Origin: Caldilineaceae bacterium
Lineage (GTDB): Bacteria > Chloroflexota > Anaerolineae > Caldilineales > Caldilineaceae
Assembly: GCA_020846635.1 (NCBI GenBank)
Contig: JADLDO010000030.1
Coordinates: forward strand, 1 to 39,141
Direction of reading: 5' to 3'
Length of the DNA: 39,141 nt
Below the pieces are notes generated by a model. The model was not told the DNA's origin. It saw only the letters and a program-made list of their open reading frames with translations, and did not search any database. Numbering within the stretch: position 1 is the first letter of the stretch; the number at the start of each line of letters is the position of its first letter. Both the position numbers and the translations under genes were made by a program. Positions 32,142 to 39,141 of this stretch are shown here, piece after piece.

Positions 32142-33545
32142 TCAGGAATCGGCGATGGCCTCTTCGATCAGTTTATTGCCTTCGGCTGCAAATTGGTCAA
32201 GCGCCTCTTTCGGCGTCATCTGACCGCTGAACGCCGCTTCCAACATGCGTGGTGCAAGTGAGAAGGTGATGGCGGCGGCGCTTGCGCGGCGACCAAATGT
32301 CACCATCAGGTCTGTGAAGGTCAGGCCGACTTTCATATTCTCATCTTCAACCTCGCCCCACAACGATTGGAGGGCCGGCGGCTGTCCAAACTGCTCCAGT
32401 GTCATCTTGAGCGCATCTCGCCGGACCAGGAATTGCGCCCAGAGTTGTGCAGCTGCGGTTTGGTTGGTGTCCTTCTGTTGGAAGACGTAGTGACCGTGGA
32501 TATTGGTCATCACAGCGGGCTCTTTGCCTGGAACATTTGGCGGCGGCGCCCAGAACCACTTGAAGTCTGGGTTATCCACAAACTCCGGCGGTGTCTTGCC
32601 TGCCCCTTGCGATGGGAATGTAGCAGCCTTGCCTTCTGTGAAAATCTGTCCGGCTTCTTGTGCCTTGCGAATCGCCGTACCCGGCACAGCCACCTTGTGT
32701 ACATTCTCCAGATCGATCAACCACTGCAAGCCCTCGATCCCCTCTGGGCTGTTCAGGATCACCTCCGTCTCATCCTCATTAAAGAGGCGAGCGCCGTACC
32801 CAAACATGAATTGAGTGGTCTGGTAGTGAATGTCAGTACACAAAACAGTGCCGTATACATCTTCCTTCGTGTTAGCTTTGGCCGCTTCGAGGAAGTCGTC
32901 CATCAGCCATCGGCGTGTCTCACCAGAAGGGAGTAGGTCGCCAACGCCATTTTCCTCCCACATGCCGGCATTAATCGAAATGCCGCCACCAAAGGAGAGA
33001 CGCCACGGCCAAAGGTATTGCAGCCCATCAAAGCTCGCCTCGGCAATGACCGCTGGATGGAGGTCGTCTTTCATCTCCTGCGACATAATGTCGTTGACAG
33101 GGGAGAGCGCGCCGAGGGGTACATACTTCGCCAACTCCGAAACAGGCCCCTGAACCACATCCGGCGGCGTACCCGCTACAAGTGAGGCGTCGAGCTTTGC
33201 AAACCAGCTTTGATCGTGGGGCAGATATTCGATCTTCACCTCGGTATTCGGCTCGATCTCTTTGTACTGCTCTGCATTCCAATCAAAGTAGTTGACGACA
33301 TTCTCCGTCCGATCCGCCGGAACAGCCGTCAGCGTGTCGCGGTCAAGCGGAAGGAGAGAGTAAAGCCAGTGTGAAATGGTGGCGGGGGCAACGGCTCCGC
33401 CGGATTCTTGTGTTGTGGTCGTGGTGGCAACCGGAGCCGCACAAGCGGCCAAGAAAGCCCCACCGGTGATGCCGCCTGCCAATGCCATAAACTGACGACG
33501 GCTGAACGGTCGTCGCAAAACATTTGTCGAATGCTGTTCCGCCAT
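32142..33545 (-). CDS. ABC transporter substrate-binding lipoprotein (family 1)
   Basis: Start at ATG 33545 (467 residues) with AAGGAGG seven bases upstream; the frame could extend 12 codons without support. The N-terminus has a twin-arginine-like SRRQFM (15-20), a hydrophobic stretch and a lipobox FLAAC with Cys35. A Thr/Gly/Ala linker (TTTTTQESGGAVAP) follows. The body fits sugar-binding proteins of the MalE/UgpB cluster: EIEPNTEVKIEYLPHDQSWFAKLDASLVAGTPPDVVQGPVSE and later KEALDQFAAEGNKLIEEA. It captures the solute outside the membrane. The substrate is not evident. Confidence 0.92.
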   Translation of the reverse strand: MAEQHSTNVLRRPFSRRQFMALAGGITGGAFLAACAAPVATTTTTQESGGAVAPATISHWLYSLLPLDRDTLTAVPADRTENVVNYFDWNAEQYKEIEPNTEVKIEYLPHDQSWFAKLDASLVAGTPPDVVQGPVSELAKYVPLGALSPVNDIMSQEMKDDLHPAVIAEASFDGLQYLWPWRLSFGGGISINAGMWEENGVGDLLPSGETRRWLMDDFLEAAKANTKEDVYGTVLCTDIHYQTTQFMFGYGARLFNEDETEVILNSPEGIEGLQWLIDLENVHKVAVPGTAIRKAQEAGQIFTEGKAATFPSQGAGKTPPEFVDNPDFKWFWAPPPNVPGKEPAVMTNIHGHYVFQQKDTNQTAAAQLWAQFLVRRDALKMTLEQFGQPPALQSLWGEVEDENMKVGLTFTDLMVTFGRRASAAAITFSLAPRMLEAAFSGQMTPKEALDQFAAEGNKLIEEAIADS

Positions 33546-33903
33546 GGGTACTCCTCCTTTGAATGTGGGACTGTCATGCACTGAGTCTGAGCAATCTGTT
33601 GGGTACTACGTCATAAATGGGGAGATGACGAATGGGAAAGTATGCCGGGTTTCCCCCTAGCGTCTCATATGAACTTGACGAGGCGGGTGTTCAAGGGATG
33701 GATTGAAGATTGTCTTTGAATGACGAAGAATGGGATACAACCTGCGCTCATCTCATATTCTGGGGAGTTTATGAAAATGATCAGACCACTTGGCAGGTAT
33801 CATACAGGGTCATTGAACCCTTGTCAATTGCACTTTTTTTGCCACATATTTGTCATGCGGCACTCCCCTCCATGCCGAATAAAGGCCGGATTAGCATAGA
33901 TGT
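33546..33903. other. Divergent regulatory region between transporter operon and regulator
   Basis: No gene is convincing here; a forward frame at 33710-33958 has no ribosome site or domain. The leftward promoter of the transporter operon must lie within it. TTGAAC followed 17 bases later by CATATG (leftward, about 33668-33696) is the best but weak candidate. Confidence 0.35.
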
Positions 33904-33912
33904 TGGTATAAT
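33904..33912 (+). promoter_or_regulatory. Extended -10 promoter of the MalT-like regulator
   Basis: TG, one base, TATAAT (33904-33912) is a consensus extended -10 element. No -35 box is needed for such promoters and none is clear. It lies 75 bases before the ATG at 33988. Confidence 0.55.
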
Positions 33913-33960
33913 GTTCTTGCAAGGGCAGGTCACACCCGCTATAGAGCAGACCACCTAGTG

Positions 33961-33996
33961 TCTATCTGTGTTTATCTGTGTCTACCCATGTCTACG
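33961..33996. repeat. Ten-base periodic repeat spanning a start codon
   Basis: TCTATCTGTG, TTTATCTGTG, TCTACCCATG and TCTACG follow each other at exact ten-base spacing. The start codon of the regulator at 33988 lies in the third unit, and no ribosome site precedes it. Confidence 0.7.
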
Positions 33997-36771
33997 CCAA
34001 TTCTAGCCACCAAACTTTATGTGCCCCTGCCTCGGCCCAAAGTTGTCTCGCGCCCGCGCCTCATTGCGCAGCTCAACGAGGGTCTGCATGGCAAACTGAC
34101 GCTGATCTCTGCCCCTGCCGGCTTTGGCAAAACCACGCTGGTCAGCGAATGGCTTGCCACTCTGGGAGCCGGAAGCCCTCTGGGCCGCGCGTGGCTGTCG
34201 CTGGACGAAGGGGATAGCGACCCCACACGCTTTCTGGCCTATCTCATCGCTGCTTTGCAAACGATTACGGCGAACTTAGGAGAAGGGGTGTTGGCCGCGC
34301 TGCACTCCCCGCAGCCACCGTCGATCGAAGCGATGCTGACAACCCTCCTCAATGAAATCGCCACCAGCCCAAACGATTTTATTCTCGTCTTGGACGACTA
34401 TCATACCCTTGATGCCGGAAGCCCTCTGAGCGCGGTTGACCAGGCGCTCGCCTTTCTGCTCGATCACCTGCCGCCCCAGATGCACCTAGTCATTTCCACC
34501 CGCGAGGACCCACAGCTACCCCTGTCTCGATTGCGTGCCCGCGGCCAAATGACCGAACTGCGCGCAACCGACTTGCGTTTTACCCCCGCCGAAGCCGCTG
34601 GATTTCTCAATCAGGTGATGGGGCTCAATCTCTCGGCAGCGGAAGTGACCGCGCTGGAGACGCGCACCGAAGGTTGGATTGCAGCGCTCCAACTGGCGGC
34701 GCTCTCGATGCGCGGGCGCAAAGATGTTGCCCAGTTCGTCAAGGATTTCACCGGAGACAATCGCTACATCGTGGACTATCTTCTCGAAGAAGTCCTGCGG
34801 CGTCAGCCCGAACGTCTGCGCAATTTTTTGCTCCAGACCTCGGTCCTCGACCGGCTGAGCGGCCCGCTGTGCGATGCCGTCACCGCTCAGAACGACAGCG
34901 TGGCGCTGTTGGATGCCCTGGAGCGCGGCAATCTCTTTGTCGTGCCGCTGGACGATAATCGCCACTGGTTTCGCTACCACCACCTCTTTGCCGATATGCT
35001 CGCGGCCCATGCGCTGCAAGAGCAGCCCGCGCAAGTCCCCCTGCTGCACCAGCGGGCGAGCGCGTGGTACGCGGCCAATGGTTTGCCTGCCGATGCGATC
35101 CGCCATGCGCTTGCTGCCCAGGATTTCGCGCGCGCCGCAGATCTGGTCGAACTGGCATGGCCGGCAATGGACGGACGTTTTCAGGCCGCTACGTGGCTGG
35201 GCTGGGCGCGGGCACTCCCTGATGAGTTGGTTCGCACCCGGCCCGTACTCAGCACTGCGTATGCCTGGGCGCTGCTAAATGGTGGTGAGCTAGAGGCCGC
35301 CGAGGCGCGCTTGCGAGATGCAGAACAGGGGCTGGAATCTGCGGCTGCACCGGCTAATGGGGCTGAGATGGTTGTGGTGGACGAAGTGCAGTTTCGGACT
35401 CTCCCGGCGTCGCTTGCCACAGCCCGCGCCTACCAGGCCCAGGCGCGCGGCGATGTCTCCGGCTCCATCCAGTACGGCCGGCGCGCACTCGACCTCTTAC
35501 CAGCGCATGACCATCTCCGGCGTGGTCCGGCGGCTGCGCTCCTCAGCCTCGCCCATTGGGCCAACGGTGACTTAGAGGAGGCGCACCGGATGCTTGCCGA
35601 TGCGATGGCGAATTTCCAGAAGACAGGCAACCTGAATTTCGCCATCAGCGGCACCTACGGCCTGGCAGACATCAGGATCACGCAGGGGCGTCTGCGCGAG
35701 GCTGTCAAGACCTATACACAGGTATTGCAGTTTGTGCTTGCACAAGGTGAACCTCTGCTGCGCGGCACAGCAGACCTCTATTGGGGGTTGAGCGAGTTAT
35801 ACCATGAGCAAGGAGATACGGACGCTGCCACTCAACACTTGCTGCACAGCGAAGCGTTGGGTGAGCAAGCTGCGTTACCGAATTCGATGCATCGCTTCTA
35901 CCGCATCCAGGCGCGCTTCAAGCAGGCTCAGGGCGACCTGGCAGGCGCGCTCGATCTGCTTGACAAGGCAGAACGGGACTATCATCGGACGCCCGTACCC
36001 GATGTGCGCCCCCTGGCGGCATGGAAGGCGCGGGTCCGGGTGGCAGAGGGCCGCGTGCGCGAAGCCCTGCGCTGGGTGCAGGAAGCGGGATTGTCTGTTG
36101 ACGATGAACCCAGCTATTTGCGCGAGTTTGAACATATCACACTGGCAAGAGTACTCCTTGCCGAGTATGGGCGCAACCCTTCCGGCCCCACCAGTCATGA
36201 GGCCATGCGTGGGGCCATGCGTCTGCTGGATCGCCTTCTGCAAGCCGCAGAAGCGGGTGGACGGATGGGCAGCGTGATCGAGATCAGGGTGCTGCAGGCG
36301 CTCGCTCACCAGGCGCAGGGGCAAGACACTCCTGCGCTCGTCGCGCTGCAACATGCCCTGGGGCTGGCGGAGCCGGAGGGCTACGTCCGCATCTTTGTCG
36401 ACGAAGGGTTGCCGGTGGCACGCCTATTGTCTGCCGCTGCCGCGCAAGGCATGATGCCCGACTATACCGGCAAGTTGCTGGCGGCCTTTGCGACCCCTGA
36501 AGCTGAGACGCTGCCGCGCCCGGGAGGTACTCAAAACAAAGCGGATTTGCCCCTGGCTTCTCCTGCCCAGCTCTTGATTGAACCATTGAGCGCACGCGAG
36601 TTGGAAATCCTCCAACTCATTGCCCAGGGTCTCTCGAATGGCGAAATAGGCGCGCGGCTTTTTCTCGCTTTGAGCACAGTCAAAGGGCACAATCAGAATA
36701 TCTTCGCCAAACTTCAGGTACAAAGTCGCACCGAAGCCATCGCCCGCGCCCGCGAGTTGGGCTTGCTCTAG
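33988..36771 (+). CDS. LuxR-family, MalT-like ATP-dependent transcriptional regulator
   Basis: A 927-residue STAND-type activator. It starts at MSTPILATKLYVPLPRPK, the usual opening of this family. TLISAPAGFGKTTLVSEWL has Walker A Lys48, and DFILVLDDYHTLD is Walker B. DGRFQAATWLGWARALPDELVRTRPVLSTAYAW starts the helical-repeat (TPR-like) sensor region of about 450 residues. The last 60 residues are the LuxR DNA-binding domain (LSARELEILQLIAQGLSNGEIG and STVKGHNQNIFAKL). By analogy with MalT, a ligand plus ATP drives oligomerisation and activation. It is divergent from an ABC sugar importer and upstream of an AGTAC box array, both plausible targets. Confidence 0.95.
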   Translation: MSTPILATKLYVPLPRPKVVSRPRLIAQLNEGLHGKLTLISAPAGFGKTTLVSEWLATLGAGSPLGRAWLSLDEGDSDPTRFLAYLIAALQTITANLGEGVLAALHSPQPPSIEAMLTTLLNEIATSPNDFILVLDDYHTLDAGSPLSAVDQALAFLLDHLPPQMHLVISTREDPQLPLSRLRARGQMTELRATDLRFTPAEAAGFLNQVMGLNLSAAEVTALETRTEGWIAALQLAALSMRGRKDVAQFVKDFTGDNRYIVDYLLEEVLRRQPERLRNFLLQTSVLDRLSGPLCDAVTAQNDSVALLDALERGNLFVVPLDDNRHWFRYHHLFADMLAAHALQEQPAQVPLLHQRASAWYAANGLPADAIRHALAAQDFARAADLVELAWPAMDGRFQAATWLGWARALPDELVRTRPVLSTAYAWALLNGGELEAAEARLRDAEQGLESAAAPANGAEMVVVDEVQFRTLPASLATARAYQAQARGDVSGSIQYGRRALDLLPAHDHLRRGPAAALLSLAHWANGDLEEAHRMLADAMANFQKTGNLNFAISGTYGLADIRITQGRLREAVKTYTQVLQFVLAQGEPLLRGTADLYWGLSELYHEQGDTDAATQHLLHSEALGEQAALPNSMHRFYRIQARFKQAQGDLAGALDLLDKAERDYHRTPVPDVRPLAAWKARVRVAEGRVREALRWVQEAGLSVDDEPSYLREFEHITLARVLLAEYGRNPSGPTSHEAMRGAMRLLDRLLQAAEAGGRMGSVIEIRVLQALAHQAQGQDTPALVALQHALGLAEPEGYVRIFVDEGLPVARLLSAAAAQGMMPDYTGKLLAAFATPEAETLPRPGGTQNKADLPLASPAQLLIEPLSARELEILQLIAQGLSNGEIGARLFLALSTVKGHNQNIFAKLQVQSRTEAIARARELGLL

Positions 36772-36814
36772 CCTCTCCGTTGCAGCCGTTCTGTAAGGCC
36801 GCTCTCCACCCTTT

Positions 36815-36899
36815 AGTACCGACTCGATAGTACTTCTCGCTGTGTAGTACTCCCACAACAGTACTCCCCAACCCTACTTTAGTGTCTACCCCGCAGTAC
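36815..36899. promoter_or_regulatory. Array of five AGTAC boxes
   Basis: AGTAC occurs at 36815, 36829, 36846, 36860 and 36895. The steps are 14, 17, 14 and 35 bases. Most copies extend to TAGTACT or CAGTACT, which is partly palindromic. The array lies between the MalT-like gene and the first DUF4386 gene. TATGCT at 36911 could be its -10 box, with no good -35. This fits an activator-dependent promoter. Confidence 0.6.
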
Positions 36900-37019
36900 C
36901 TTGTTGCCGGTATGCTATGGCTACATCGAGCAAGTTACATCAAGCAAGTGGCACAGGCGACTCTGACCGCCCACAACCGGTGCAAGGTTAGGTCAAACCA
37001 ACTCCAAAGGAGAGACAAC

Positions 37020-37769
37020 ATGAACATTTACAGAACAACGGCAAGAGTCGTGGGCGCGATGTACCTCGCCGGGTTCGTGGTAGGCATTGCGGGCGATGGA
37101 CTCGTCAAATCCGTTCTGGGTGCGCCGGATTATCTTTCCACGCTTTCTGCAAACAGCATGACAGTAGCCATTGGCGCGATGCTCTGGATGATAGCCGTCG
37201 TTGGTGACGCCGCTCACGGTATCCTGATGTACCCGATCCTGAAGCAGCACCATGAGCGCATAGCCGTCGGCTACCTCGCTGCCAGAATCGTCGATGCCAT
37301 CTTCATTGCGCTCATGGTTCTCTTCATCCTGGTTCAAATACCACTGGGCAGCGAGTACCTGAAAGCAGCGGCTCCCGACGCTTTCTATCTTCAAGCCCTG
37401 GGCACTCTGCTCACAGAGGCGAGGTTCTATGCCTACGAGATCGGCATGAGTACGCTTGGGCTGTCTGGTTTGATGCTTGGCTACACATTGTACAAGGCAA
37501 GGTTGGTTCCGCGATTTGTGGCTGTCTGGGGCCTTGTTGGATATGCGATCATCTTTGTGGGGATGGTGTCGGAGATGATGGGGTCGGGTCTGGGCCTGGC
37601 TTCCTCGATTCCTGGCGGACTGTGGGAGGTGTTCATGGGCGTGTGGTTGATTGCGAAGGGATTCAACCCATCTGCATTTGTGCCCGATGTCGTTGTGTCC
37701 GATGTCGTTGCGCCTGAGCCTGCCAAACCAGAAATACACAAGAGACAACGTGAGTTGTCCGCAGCGTAG
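37020..37769 (+). CDS. DUF4386 family membrane protein
   Basis: Start at ATG 37020 (249 residues), preceded by AAAGGAGAG; the frame extends 46 codons upstream through the AGTAC array and is not coding there. IYRTTARVVGAMYLAGFVVGIAG, then membrane segments near VAIGAMLWMIAVVGDAAHGILMYPIL, FIALMVLFILVQIPLG, GMSTLGLSGLMLGYTLYKA and GYAIIFVGMVSEMM, give the DUF4386 pattern of about six helices. The C-terminus is soluble and rich in Val/Pro/Lys. The function of the family is unknown. A second member lies 468 bases downstream. Confidence 0.85.
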   Translation: MNIYRTTARVVGAMYLAGFVVGIAGDGLVKSVLGAPDYLSTLSANSMTVAIGAMLWMIAVVGDAAHGILMYPILKQHHERIAVGYLAARIVDAIFIALMVLFILVQIPLGSEYLKAAAPDAFYLQALGTLLTEARFYAYEIGMSTLGLSGLMLGYTLYKARLVPRFVAVWGLVGYAIIFVGMVSEMMGSGLGLASSIPGGLWEVFMGVWLIAKGFNPSAFVPDVVVSDVVAPEPAKPEIHKRQRELSAA

Positions 37770-37778
37770 CGTGCTTTG

Positions 37779-37815
37779 CATCAAGCTTGATGGTGTACAG
37801 CCATCAAGCTTGATG
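37779..37815. promoter_or_regulatory. Twin palindrome CATCAAGCTTGATG
   Basis: The 14-base perfect palindrome CATCAAGCTTGATG occurs at 37779-37792 and again at 37802-37815, 23 bases apart. Together with the adjoining G and C they also form a perfect 15-bp hairpin with a seven-base loop. It starts nine bases after the DUF4386 stop. It may be a terminator or a pair of operator sites two helical turns apart. Confidence 0.7.
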
Positions 37816-37905
37816 TTGAGCGAACAAACAAAAGAGGTGACAGCGGCGGAGACAGTTATGGCCGGTCACAAGAGATACAAGTCAGGTAAAAGATTCAGGT
37901 AAAAG

Positions 37906-38187
37906 ATGATGTCGAGCCAACTCCACCCAAACGCTGATGCAAGCCAACCCATGATCTATCAAATCCGGCTGAAAGGCCATTTGGGCCGGCAGTGGGCAGC
38001 GTCGTTTGAGAGCCTGACCCTCACGCTGGAAGAGAACGGCGAGACACTTCTAACCGGCCCGGTGGCGGATCAGGCTGCGCTGTATGGCTTGCTCAGAAAG
38101 GTACGTGATCTCGGTTTGCCCTTGCTCTCGGTCACGCACATTGAGCCCGACCAGAGTGGTATATCAGATGGTAGTCCAACGCAATAA
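37906..38187 (+). CDS. Small conserved protein of unknown function
   Basis: A 93-residue protein with the core YQIRLKGHLGRQWAASFESLTLTLEENGETLLTGPVADQAALYGLLRKVRDLGLPLLSV. I recognise this block from small uncharacterised proteins of Chloroflexota and Actinomycetota that lack a named domain. It is soluble, with a beta-sheet front (binding a target through GHL...WFxxL-type residues is speculation) and a helical end. It may start at the first or second ATG (37906 or 37909), behind a weak AGGT site. It is encoded between two DUF4386 genes, a recurrent association. Confidence 0.7.
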   Translation: MMSSQLHPNADASQPMIYQIRLKGHLGRQWAASFESLTLTLEENGETLLTGPVADQAALYGLLRKVRDLGLPLLSVTHIEPDQSGISDGSPTQ

Positions 38188-38236
38188 AACGCAGTAAGTT
38201 CGTTCAGATAATTCGTTCAGACAAAGAGGCATTAAG

Positions 38237-38941
38237 ATGAATTCAATCAACAAAACCGCAAGAATGGCAGGGTTCCTCTATCTTGCACTCGCCGCATTGA
38301 GCGCCTTCGGCTTGATCTATGTTCCGTCCACGATTCTCGTACCCGGGGATGCCGCCGCAACCGCGACGAACATTGTGACCTCAGAATCGCTCTTCCGTCT
38401 CGGCTTCGTGAGCAGCCTGCTTGCTTTTACTGTCAATATCTTCGTTGCCGTATTTCTGTACAAACTGTTCGCACCTGTGCATAAGACGATGGCCGCACTG
38501 ATGGTCATTCTGATTCTGGTAGGGGTTGCCATTGCCATGCTCAATGAGCTGAACCAATTTGCGGCCCTCTTGCTTTTGAGCGGCGCAGACTATCTGACCG
38601 TCTTTACAGCAGAGCAGTTGCAAGAGCTTGCCTCTCTATTCCTTGACATCTATGCACATGGCTTTGCCGTTGCTCACATCTTTTTCGGCCTTTGGCTCTT
38701 TCCGATGGGCTATTTGGTCATCAAATCGGGCTTCTTACCCAAGATGATAGGTTTCCTATTGCTGGTTGCGGGCGTGGGCTATGTGGTGGATTTCATCCTC
38801 TTCTTTCTTTTCCCTGGCATTACCGTGACGGTCAGCGAATTTACCTTTGTTGGCGAGGTGCTGCTTCTCTTGTGGCTGTTGATTCGGGGCGTAAACGTCG
38901 AGCAGTGGCAGAAGCGTGCGCTTGAAGCTGCCTCAATCTAA
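38237..38941 (+). CDS. DUF4386 family membrane protein (second copy)
   Basis: A 234-residue protein with the family opening NKTARMAGFLYLALAALSAFGLIYVPS. Six membrane segments follow, including LFRLGFVSSLLAFTVNIFVAVFLYKLF, TMAALMVILILVGVAIAMLNELN and AVAHIFFGLWLFPMGYLVIKSGFLPKMIGFLLL. It is a diverged paralog of the 37020-37769 product and more typical of the family. AGAGG precedes the ATG. It lies 49 bases after the small conserved gene and probably shares its transcript. The function is unknown. Confidence 0.88.
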   Translation: MNSINKTARMAGFLYLALAALSAFGLIYVPSTILVPGDAAATATNIVTSESLFRLGFVSSLLAFTVNIFVAVFLYKLFAPVHKTMAALMVILILVGVAIAMLNELNQFAALLLLSGADYLTVFTAEQLQELASLFLDIYAHGFAVAHIFFGLWLFPMGYLVIKSGFLPKMIGFLLLVAGVGYVVDFILFFLFPGITVTVSEFTFVGEVLLLLWLLIRGVNVEQWQKRALEAASI

Positions 38942-39051
38942 CCTATGGGATACTCCCTCCTTCGGCAACATCAGGGGGAGCGCAGACTCGCCGGAATGAC
39001 ATTTTTGAAATAAGTTTAACGTGAGTTCGATGTAAGGCAGAACAAAGAAAT

Positions 39052-39112
39052 GGAGAATCCGATTTGGTAAGATAGGAAGTGCGAACGCCCTATGCTACCG
39101 AAAGGATTCTCC
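39052..39112 (+). promoter_or_regulatory. Long hairpin covering the ribosome site of the last gene
   Basis: GGAGAATCC (39052-39060) pairs with GGATTCTCC (39104-39112). Inside, TTTGGTA (39063-39069) pairs with TACC-AAA (39096-39103, one bulged G), then ATAGG (39072-39076) with CCTAT (39089-39093). The right arm covers the AAGGA ribosome site. Such a fold in RNA from outside would hide it. Confidence 0.6.
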
Positions 39113-39113
39113 G

Positions 39114-39141
39114 ATGGATATTGTAACGCTGTTTTGCGAGA
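39114..39141 (+). CDS. Start of a gene cut by the window edge, possibly a transposase
   Basis: ATG at 39114 follows an AAGGA site and opens MDIVTLFCE. This short N-terminus resembles the start of transposases of the IS982 kind (typically ...LFCxIDDF), but nine residues cannot settle it. The hairpin over its ribosome site supports an insertion sequence, as mobile elements use such folds to stay silent when read from outside. Confidence 0.35.

Noticed and set aside
33710..33958. Forward 82-codon frame before the MalT-like regulator
   Set aside because: No ribosome site or domain; it covers the divergent promoter region and the extended -10 box.

Overview
The window looks like chromosomal DNA of an uncultured or little-studied Chloroflexota bacterium, possibly Anaerolineae or Caldilineales. 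This is inferred from the GC-rich genes, the large MalT-like LuxR regulator, paired DUF4386 membrane proteins, solute catabolism islands and many short hairpin repeats between genes. No marker gene fixes the taxonomy. I see no prophage, CRISPR array or rRNA. One tRNA-Leu(TAA) is present, and the right edge cuts into what may be an insertion sequence.

Left island (1-11631). A ribbon-helix-helix protein and a glutaredoxin-like protein come first. A long leftward gene train follows (9032 back to 923): DegT-type aminotransferase, metal-dependent amidohydrolase, M55 D-aminopeptidase, second DegT-type aminotransferase, isochorismatase-like hydrolase, Gfo/Idh/MocA oxidoreductase, and a NodB-like deacetylase with an amidotransferase-like N-terminus. 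It starts at a promoter divergent from a strong, palindrome-bearing promoter that drives an epimerase and a DapA-type lyase. Together these read as a catabolic or salvage pathway for an amino sugar, sugar acid or D-amino-acid compound. The substrate cannot be named from sequence.

Middle (12167-25622). This part has a BrkB/YihY membrane protein fused to a Holin-X-like domain, a secreted protein, and a TetR repressor divergent from a methyltransferase across a clear operator. After the tRNA comes a sugar-isomerase-like gene flanked by related 32-bp repeats. A second catabolic train (22305 back to 17607) holds two paralogous amidohydrolases, a Rieske protein, an aldo/keto reductase and an HpaI-type aldolase. 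Next are a secreted protein and a queF-yhhQ queuosine pair. That pair is preceded by a leader that folds like a class I preQ1 riboswitch. A P-loop kinase-like gene is divergent from it.

Right part (25692-39141). A leftward operon (33545 back to 26107) encodes a carbohydrate-type ABC importer (binding protein and two permeases), a gamma-glutamyltransferase-like protein, a class V aminotransferase and an alpha/beta hydrolase. A large MalT-like regulator is divergent from it. Downstream are two DUF4386 membrane proteins and a small conserved protein, preceded by an array of AGTAC boxes and a twin palindrome.

Dispersed hairpin repeats recur just after stop codons of leftward genes (5843, 7702, 17514) and as a second family (7615, 25692). 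They explain several falsely extended open frames.
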